NCBI GenBank assembly: GCA_959020715.1
Contig: CAUESV010000004.1
Span: forward strand, 62,001-126,000
DNA length: 64,000 nt
Origin: an uncultured Collinsella sp.
GTDB lineage: Bacteria; Actinomycetota; Coriobacteriia; Coriobacteriales; Coriobacteriaceae
Direction: 5' to 3'
Below the pieces are notes generated by a model that made no database searches, was not told the origin of the DNA, and saw only the letters and a list, made by a program, of their open reading frames with translations. Below are positions 59,594 through 64,000 of this stretch, one piece after another (position 1 is the stretch's first letter; every line of letters starts with the position of its first letter). The position numbers and the translations under genes were made by a program.

Positions 59594-60310
59594 CTACTTC
59601 GCCGCCACGGTGACCTTCACCTGCGTGCAGATGCTCGGCTTTGACGCGCAGCGCACGGTGATGACCGCCTCTCCTGCGGCCACGCCCGTCACGTTGCCGT
59701 CGCTGTCGACGGTGGCCACGTCGGTGTTGCCCGATGCGAAGAAGCACTTGGCGTTCGCCTCGGCGGGCGTGACGGTCGGCGCGAGCTTCATGGACTTGCC
59801 CACGGCCGGGCCGGTCGGCGCGGTGCAGGTGACGCCCGTGGGCTGCTTGAGCTTGTTGGCGGGGATGTAGCGCATAGCGCCAGCGCCCGAGATTGTGCAG
59901 GAGAACGCGCCGGGGTCGGACGCCGCGCCCTGCTGCGAGCCGACGGTCAGGCCCAGGTAGGTGCAGTCGCCCTCCACCACGTCGCCGTTGGGGTCGGTGT
60001 GGCGGAAGTGGCCCGTGCGGCCCTCGCCGGTCTCAAGCGCCAGGCCGGCAACGAAGTCCTGCGCGGGGTCGCCGTAGCAGCGGTCGCCTGTGACCTCGTA
60101 CTGCGGCTGCACGCTCTTCACCTTGTCGGTGGGAGTGCCGTAGCCGTCGTAGTAGTCCTTTGTCTCGGTGGTCTCGTTGGTGGTCGGCTTCACCTCGGTG
60201 ATGCCGCGCGAGAAGATGGCCCACGTGGGGCTGGCCGCGTCTGGCGTGGTGTCGATCTCCAGCGCGCTCATGTAGTTGGGCGCGAAGCCCAGGTCTTGGT
60301 TCTTTGCCAT
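59594..60310 (-). CDS. Major tail (tube) protein with C-terminal Ig-like domain
   Basis: 238 aa. N-terminal 150 residues are a tail tube fold (MAKNQDLGFAPNYMSALEID; TKDYYDGYGTPTDKVKSVQP; DPAQDFVAGLALETGEGRTG). Residues about 160-238 form a BIG2-like Ig domain (AVGKSMKLAPTVTPAEANAK; VDSDGNVTGVAAGEAVITVR), a decoration often fused to tube proteins for surface binding. ATG 60310 after AGAAGGGATAACG. Confidence 0.88.
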   Translation of the reverse strand: MAKNQDLGFAPNYMSALEIDTTPDAASPTWAIFSRGITEVKPTTNETTETKDYYDGYGTPTDKVKSVQPQYEVTGDRCYGDPAQDFVAGLALETGEGRTGHFRHTDPNGDVVEGDCTYLGLTVGSQQGAASDPGAFSCTISGAGAMRYIPANKLKQPTGVTCTAPTGPAVGKSMKLAPTVTPAEANAKCFFASGNTDVATVDSDGNVTGVAAGEAVITVRCASKPSICTQVKVTVAAK

Positions 60311-60312
60311 CG

Positions 60313-60711
60313 TTATCCCTTCTCTATGGTTATGGTCGCTTTGATTCGGAACTCCCACAGGTACGGCCCGCCCTCCGGCGGCGTTATCTCCTGCGGCTCT
60401 GTGTACAGCGCCGCGCTGGTGAAGCCGTAGGAGCCGGTGGGCGAGGACAGGTCGGCCCCGTCCAACGCGTCGGCCAGGTCGTAGGCGTCGCCCATGGCCT
60501 TGGCCTCGGAGGTGTCCTTCACGATGACCTGCAGCACGTATCCGACACGGCGGGTGCCGTCCATGTGGCGCACCACGTCGGTGGTGGGCATGGGCCGCAG
60601 CACCACCGCGTCGTCGTGGCCGCGCGAGGCGGCCAGGCGGGTGAGGAGCACCGGGCCGTAGCCCAGGGCCTCTATGGCGGCCTTCGCCGCTTCCATCACG
60701 TCCGGGGCCAT
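60313..60711 (-). CDS. Phage tail terminator/minor tail protein-like
   Basis: 132 aa with an alpha/beta pattern (VMEAAKAAIEALGYGPVLLT; YVLQVIVKDTSEAKAMGDAY; YLWEFRIKATITIEKG) typical of head-tail joining or tail terminator proteins. Located just before the tail tube gene. Family identity tentative. Confidence 0.65.
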   Translation of the reverse strand: MAPDVMEAAKAAIEALGYGPVLLTRLAASRGHDDAVVLRPMPTTDVVRHMDGTRRVGYVLQVIVKDTSEAKAMGDAYDLADALDGADLSSPTGSYGFTSAALYTEPQEITPPEGGPYLWEFRIKATITIEKG

Positions 60712-60712
60712 G

Positions 60713-61063
60713 TCACGCCCCCTCGGTCAGGAGGTCGACGGCCAGGCGCTCCCAGTCCTCGCCGTGCGCTTCCTTCGCGGCCTTCGGCCAGTCGGCCTTG
60801 GCCCTCGGGTTCTTGCCGTGCTTGATGGAGCTGTCGGGCAGGTCGCGCACGTAGGCGGCGTAGTCGGCGTCCCATATGACGAGGCCCTGCCTGAAGTCGG
60901 AGGCGGCCTGCATGGAGTTGTGCATGCGCTTGGTGTCCTCTGGCGTGAACGCGTTCATGTCCTCGGCCACGCTCATGGCGAACTTCACCTGCTTGGCCTC
61001 CAGCTCCTTCGCGCTGAAACGCTTCATGAGCTTGGTCAGGTCGACCGTAACTGCTGCGGGCAT
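60713..61063 (-). CDS. Minor capsid/head-tail joining protein (gp10-like)
   Basis: 116 aa (MPAAVTVDLTKLMKRFSAKE; MNAFTPEDTKRMHNSMQAAS; YAAYVRDLPDSSIKHGKNPR). The TPxDTxxMxxS element and the tyrosine-rich YxxYV motif resemble phage minor capsid/HK97 gp10-like neck proteins. ATG 61063 after ACTGGAGGTGAGGTAGCC. Confidence 0.7.
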   Translation of the reverse strand: MPAAVTVDLTKLMKRFSAKELEAKQVKFAMSVAEDMNAFTPEDTKRMHNSMQAASDFRQGLVIWDADYAAYVRDLPDSSIKHGKNPRAKADWPKAAKEAHGEDWERLAVDLLTEGA

Positions 61064-61065
61064 GG

Positions 61066-61395
61066 CTACCTCACCTCCAGTTCCCAGTGGTGGGGACGGG
61101 TGCCGAACGCGCGGCGGGGCGTGCACCTCGCCACGTTCATCCACTCGCCCCCGTCGATGCTCACGCGGCTGCCCACTGGCACGTCGAACATGCCGGGGCT
61201 GTCCGCGCCGTCCGCTATCACGAGGCCCTGCGCCCCGTCGCCCAGGGCGTACTCGCGAACGAGCCACGCCGAGACGGGCTCGAAGCGCACGCGGCGCACC
61301 TCGACGGGGTTCTCGAACTCGCCGCCGTAGCCGCCGTCCTTTGGCACCTTGACGGACATGGTGGAGGGCCGCGCCGAGCGCGGCACCCGCATCAT
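61066..61395 (-). CDS. Putative minor capsid / head closure protein
   Basis: 109 aa, rich in Arg and Val with beta pattern (MMRVPRSARPSTMSVKVPKD; VPVGSRVSIDGGEWMNVARC), consistent with a small head-completion protein. Start ATG 61395 overlaps the previous stop (ATGATG, so 61392 is also possible). Confidence 0.65.
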   Translation of the reverse strand: MMRVPRSARPSTMSVKVPKDGGYGGEFENPVEVRRVRFEPVSAWLVREYALGDGAQGLVIADGADSPGMFDVPVGSRVSIDGGEWMNVARCTPRRAFGTRPHHWELEVR

Positions 61396-61748
61396 CTCGC
61401 GCCCCCGATGCCCGAGTAGAGCAGCGGCGTGCCCAGCAGCTCGTGGCGTATCGCGGCCTCCATGTCGCTGCGGTAGTCGCTCGCGCCTTCGCCGGGCGAC
61501 CACGTGAACGAGCCGACGGTGAAGCCGCCGCCCTCCATGGCCCCGCCCGAGCAGCCGTAGGCGGCGTCCACCTCGCAGGCGGCCATAACCGCGCGCGACC
61601 ATTCCTCTGAGCCGTCCGGCTCGTTGGGGAACATCAGCTCGCGCACCCAGGCCAGCGCGTGGGGGAGCGCCGCCTCGTACTCCTCTGTGGTCAGCTCCCC
61701 GCGCCCTGCTGACAGGTAGTCCTCGTACGCCGGGGCGCTACCCTTCAT
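61392..61748 (-). CDS. Phage head-tail connector-like protein
   Basis: 118 aa, mostly helical (YEDYLSAGRGELTTEEYEAA; LPHALAWVRELMFPNEPDGS; DYRSDMEAAIRHELLGTPLL), matching the size and position of head-tail connector (gp6-like) proteins directly after the capsid gene. ATG 61748 overlaps the preceding small gene. Confidence 0.65.
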   Translation of the reverse strand: MKGSAPAYEDYLSAGRGELTTEEYEAALPHALAWVRELMFPNEPDGSEEWSRAVMAACEVDAAYGCSGGAMEGGGFTVGSFTWSPGEGASDYRSDMEAAIRHELLGTPLLYSGIGGAR

Positions 61749-61890
61749 CGCCCTCGGCCGCCTCGGGCTTCTCGGCGTCTTCGGCGGGCTTGTCTTCCGC
61801 CGCCTTCGCCTCGGGCTTCTCGGTCTTGCCCTTGGCGGGCTTGGCCTTCTTCGGTGCCTTCTTCTCGAAGGTCAGTCCAACGGTTCGCAT
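61738..61890 (-). CDS. Small Lys/Glu/Ala/Pro-rich phage protein
   Basis: 50 aa. The body is a low-complexity run of KPAKGKTEKPEAKAAEDKPA type, with no fold. Short capsid-adjacent proteins of this type are frequent in siphophages. ATG 61890 after GGAGGAAGGGGGCGCGTT. Confidence 0.5.
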   Translation of the reverse strand: MRTVGLTFEKKAPKKAKPAKGKTEKPEAKAAEDKPAEDAEKPEAAEGDEG

Positions 61891-61907
61891 AACGCGCCCC
61901 CTTCCTC

Positions 61908-62789
61908 CTACGCGGCCTTCAGGCCTGCGGTGATGTAGTGCGCCAGGTTCTCGCGCACGCCGCACACGCCGTACTTGCGGTACTTGAACAGGTGGCCGAA
62001 GCCCTGCTGGTTGTCCTCGGCGTCGATGACCTTGCCGTGCGCGAAGTTCCAGCGCAGCACCACGGCGTCCTTGTGGACAATCAGGAAGTTCAGGTCGGCT
62101 GCGCCGGTGCCCTTCTTGTAGTGGCCGATCTCCTCGTCCTTGGTGGTGCCGTCCAGGAGGTCGATGGCGCTGTAGAAGCGGGACTGCGGCACCTTCACGA
62201 TGGAGGAGAAGCCGTCCAGCGCCTCGCGGGACTTGGTGGTGTCCAGGTCCTTCACCATGCCGAGCAGGGTGGGGGTGATGAACAGCACGCGGCCCTCTTC
62301 CGGCACCTCTTTCTCGTCCATGTCGCACATGGCGGCGTTCAAGCCCTTGAGCATGTCCGCGCCGTCGGCGTAGGTCTTCTGCTCCTTGGTGATGCCGGTG
62401 CCTGCGCACAGCGTGGAGAACACGAACGCGTCTCCCTCGGGCACCACCTTGGTGCGGTTGAAGTGCGCGGCGGCGTTGCCGAACGCCAGGTTGAAGGACT
62501 GGGCGTCCACTTTCTGGTCGATTTCCAGGATGGTGCCGCGGTCGTAGTTGGCGCTGATGGGCTTCCAAGTCAGGGACGCGCCGCTGTTCTGCGGCAGTCG
62601 CCCGTTGGCCTGCACGTCGCCCAGGCCGCCCATGGAGTAGACGGGGTAGTAGAACTCGCCCAGCTGCTCCATCTGCGCGATGTTGCCCTGCGGCGCGGCG
62701 CTCTCAAGCACTGCGGTCAGGGATTCCTTGCGGTACGCCTCCATGAGCACGTTCTCGTAGCCCTTGGGCAGTTCGATGCTGTTTGGCAT
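61908..62789 (-). CDS. Major capsid protein
   Basis: 293 aa. MPNSIELPKGYENVLMEAYR, SLTAVLESAAPQGNIAQMEQ, RGTILEIDQKVDAQSFNLAF and the later helix-strand segments (RVLFITPTLLGMVKDLDTTK; FLIVHKDAVVLRWNFAHGKV) resemble HK97-fold capsid proteins of Gram-positive siphophages. It follows the scaffold gene with 3 bp between them. ATG 62789 after AAAGGAGTAAATC. Confidence 0.85.
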   Translation of the reverse strand: MPNSIELPKGYENVLMEAYRKESLTAVLESAAPQGNIAQMEQLGEFYYPVYSMGGLGDVQANGRLPQNSGASLTWKPISANYDRGTILEIDQKVDAQSFNLAFGNAAAHFNRTKVVPEGDAFVFSTLCAGTGITKEQKTYADGADMLKGLNAAMCDMDEKEVPEEGRVLFITPTLLGMVKDLDTTKSREALDGFSSIVKVPQSRFYSAIDLLDGTTKDEEIGHYKKGTGAADLNFLIVHKDAVVLRWNFAHGKVIDAEDNQQGFGHLFKYRKYGVCGVRENLAHYITAGLKAA

Positions 62790-62792
62790 GAT

Positions 62793-63350
62793 TTACTCCT
62801 TTGAAGATTCGTCGGTGAGTCCGAAAGCTGCGCGGAAGTCGGCCAGGCCGTCGGAGCCTGCGCCGCCCTTGGGGTCGCCGCCCGCGCTCTCGCGGGGCTG
62901 GTCGGTGAACATGTAGGCGTTGTCCTTCTTCAGGGCCTCGAAGTCGATGCCCGTTAGGTTGCCCTGCTCGTCCAGCTTCGCGTCGGCGATGTTCGGGATG
63001 ATCGCGCGCGCCGCCTTGGCGTTGCGCACCCCCATCTGCGCCAGCTTGGTGTCGATGGCGAAGTCGCGGCGCATGTCGGCCTCGCGCTTCTCGGCGTCGG
63101 CCTTGTACGCCTCGTTGTCGGCCTTGGCCTTGTCGAGCGCGGCCTGCAGCTCCTCGGCGTTGCCCGCCTTGGAGGTGAACTCCTCGATCTGCTTGTCGCG
63201 CTGCTCCAGCTCGGCCTTGAGGGCCTTCACCTGCTCCTGGTACTCGTCGGTTTCGCGCTTGTACTTCGCGTAGGACACGACCTCCTTCTGGGGCTCGGTC
63301 TGCTGGCCTTCGCCGCCCTCGTTTCCCTGGGGCTTGTTGTCTTCAGCCAT
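62793..63350 (-). CDS. Phage capsid scaffolding protein
   Basis: 185 aa, highly charged and almost entirely coiled coil (YAKYKRETDEYQEQVKALKA; AELEQRDKQIEEFTSKAGNA; NEAYKADAEKREADMRRDFA), with a short C-terminal Gly-rich end (ADFRAAFGLTDESSKE), as in GP20-type scaffolds. Next to the major capsid gene. ATG 63350 after AAGGAGCAAGCG. Confidence 0.85.
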   Translation of the reverse strand: MAEDNKPQGNEGGEGQQTEPQKEVVSYAKYKRETDEYQEQVKALKAELEQRDKQIEEFTSKAGNAEELQAALDKAKADNEAYKADAEKREADMRRDFAIDTKLAQMGVRNAKAARAIIPNIADAKLDEQGNLTGIDFEALKKDNAYMFTDQPRESAGGDPKGGAGSDGLADFRAAFGLTDESSKE

Positions 63351-63485
63351 CGCTTGCTCCTTCCGTGTTTGGTTGTCGCGCTTCCCTGCGCGCTTGGATG
63401 GCCCACCGTTGTCGCCGTGGTCGCGTGCGGGGCATGTTGTCGCCGCCCCATCGCGTGCCTGCATCTTCCCCGAGGTGTCGCCAGG

Positions 63486-63518
63486 CAAAAGAAAAGGCCG
63501 CCCGTGATGGGCGGCCTT
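63486..63518 (-). terminator. Rho-independent terminator upstream of the scaffold gene
   Basis: Minus strand AAGGCCGCCC-ATCAC-GGGCGGCCTT followed by TTCTTTTG. Confidence 0.85.
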
Positions 63519-63550
63519 GATGCCGTGCGTCTGCTCGGTTGTCGCTTGGT

Positions 63551-63715
63551 CTACTTCATCAGCCCCGCGTCGCGCAGAACCTTGCGGGACTTGGCGAAAA
63601 GCTCCTCGCGCTCTTCTTTGGTCAGCTTTTCGGCGGCTTTCGACTCGGAGGCGCTGTCATCTATGACGAGCACCCAGTCCTCTGGCGTCACTTCTTTTTT
63701 GTCAGCCTGAACCAT
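63551..63715 (-). CDS. Small phage protein, acidic-basic helical
   Basis: 54 aa (MVQADKKEVTPEDWVLVIDD; SKAAEKLTKEEREELFAKSR). Highly charged; overlaps the end of the upstream gene. No family recognised. Confidence 0.5.
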   Translation of the reverse strand: MVQADKKEVTPEDWVLVIDDSASESKAAEKLTKEEREELFAKSRKVLRDAGLMK

Positions 63716-64000
63716 TTCGCTTCCTCGTTTCGCTCGTAGAGCATTTCGGTGGCAAGCTGGTCGATAACATCGCCGCCCGCGTTCGGGCACTCTCTTTTCG
63801 CCAGCTCTCGCAGCTCCTCGTACGCTTGTACGACGCTGCGGTCGTTCACCTTGATTTCGTAGATTGTACCATCGTGGCACGCCACCACCGAGCTGCGCAC
63901 CCAGTCGTTTTCCGCCACCGTTCGAATGTCGGTCCACGACGGCGGCGAGCTCATGGGGTGGTTGTGGATCAGCACCACGCCGCCCTTGGTGCGCCTGCAC
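63688..64000 (-). CDS. C-terminal part of a phage minor head protein with MPN/JAB-like motif (5' end outside window)
   Basis: Reads open to the window edge. It shows GGVVLIHNHPMSSPPSWTDI, the His-x-His-Pro plus later Ser and Asp layout of JAMM/MPN metalloproteases (compare RadC-type HNHPSGDP). Such domains occur at the C-terminus of MuF-type head morphogenesis proteins in siphophages. The rest (VVACHDGTIYEIKVNDRSVV; QAYEELRELAKRECPNAGGD) is alpha/beta. True start not visible. Confidence 0.6.
   Translation of the reverse strand, partial: CRRTKGGVVLIHNHPMSSPPSWTDIRTVAENDWVRSSVVACHDGTIYEIKVNDRSVVQAYEELRELAKRECPNAGGDVIDQLATEMLYERNEEAKWFRLTKKK

Larger units (their letters stand above)
45982..64000. 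mobile_element. Siphovirus-type prophage at the ssrA 3' end (incomplete in window)
   Basis: From the base after the tmRNA CCA to the window end all genes are on the minus strand and follow phage late-gene order: minor head, scaffold, capsid, connectors, tail, baseplate, diversity-generating retroelement and lysis genes next to ssrA. No integrase, repressor, terminase or portal gene is visible, so at least half of the element lies beyond 64000. Insertion at ssrA is inferred from the abrupt change at 45982; the second attachment site would be outside the window. Confidence 0.85.

Overview
The window is a high-GC bacterial chromosome segment, most likely from a gut coriobacterium close to Collinsella. 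This is an inference from the GC-rich codon use, a GlnR-type orphan regulator beside a glutamine synthetase homologue, sortase-assembled pili, GatCAB and the overall protein resemblance; no 16S rRNA gene is present.

Layout. 0-3.2 kb: an Entner-Doudoroff/uronate module, eda (cut by the window edge) and kdgK on the minus strand, divergent from a LacI-family regulator, with operator-like repeats between them. 3.2-5.3 kb: a glutamine synthetase homologue lacking several metal-ligand residues, followed by a GlnR-like regulator. 5.4-6.5 kb: a small AT-richer patch with a broken peptidase-like gene and two unknown small genes. 6.5-12.8 kb: an HtrA protease, ligA, and a MATE exporter/MerR regulator operon with a MerR-type promoter. 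13-16.8 kb: a heterodimeric ABC exporter. 17-23 kb: a nuclease-like orphan gene bracketed by copies of a 65-bp palindromic repeat, moaA, a moaC-mobB fusion, an MFS carrier and a HAD phosphatase. 23.6-33.1 kb: a pilus locus with three sortase substrates and a class C sortase, interrupted by a winged-helix gene. 33.3-36.9 kb: gatCAB. 37-41.8 kb: an AraC regulator divergent from two siderophore-type ABC half-transporters. 42-45.4 kb: a small membrane protein with a P1B ATPase, a PIN-domain protein and an unknown protein. 45.6-46 kb: tmRNA (ssrA).

From the 3' end of ssrA to the window end lies a siphovirus-type prophage, all on the minus strand. In transcription order it holds minor head protein, scaffold, capsid, connectors, tail tube, tail chaperones, tape measure, distal tail, tail lysin/fibre, baseplate proteins, a diversity-generating retroelement (DGR), then lysis genes. 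Its integrase and left end must lie beyond base 64000.

The most striking system is the DGR (48300-51329): a tail-tip target gene whose 3' end (variable repeat, VR) is a 129-bp near copy of a non-coding template repeat (TR), an Avd-like accessory protein and a reverse transcriptase. All seven VR/TR differences fall at template adenines. Other points of note are a four-copy dispersed palindromic repeat with arm covariation, a G9 tract in the pilus adhesin placed like an on/off switch, and the catalytically altered glutamine synthetase homologue next to the GlnR-like regulator.
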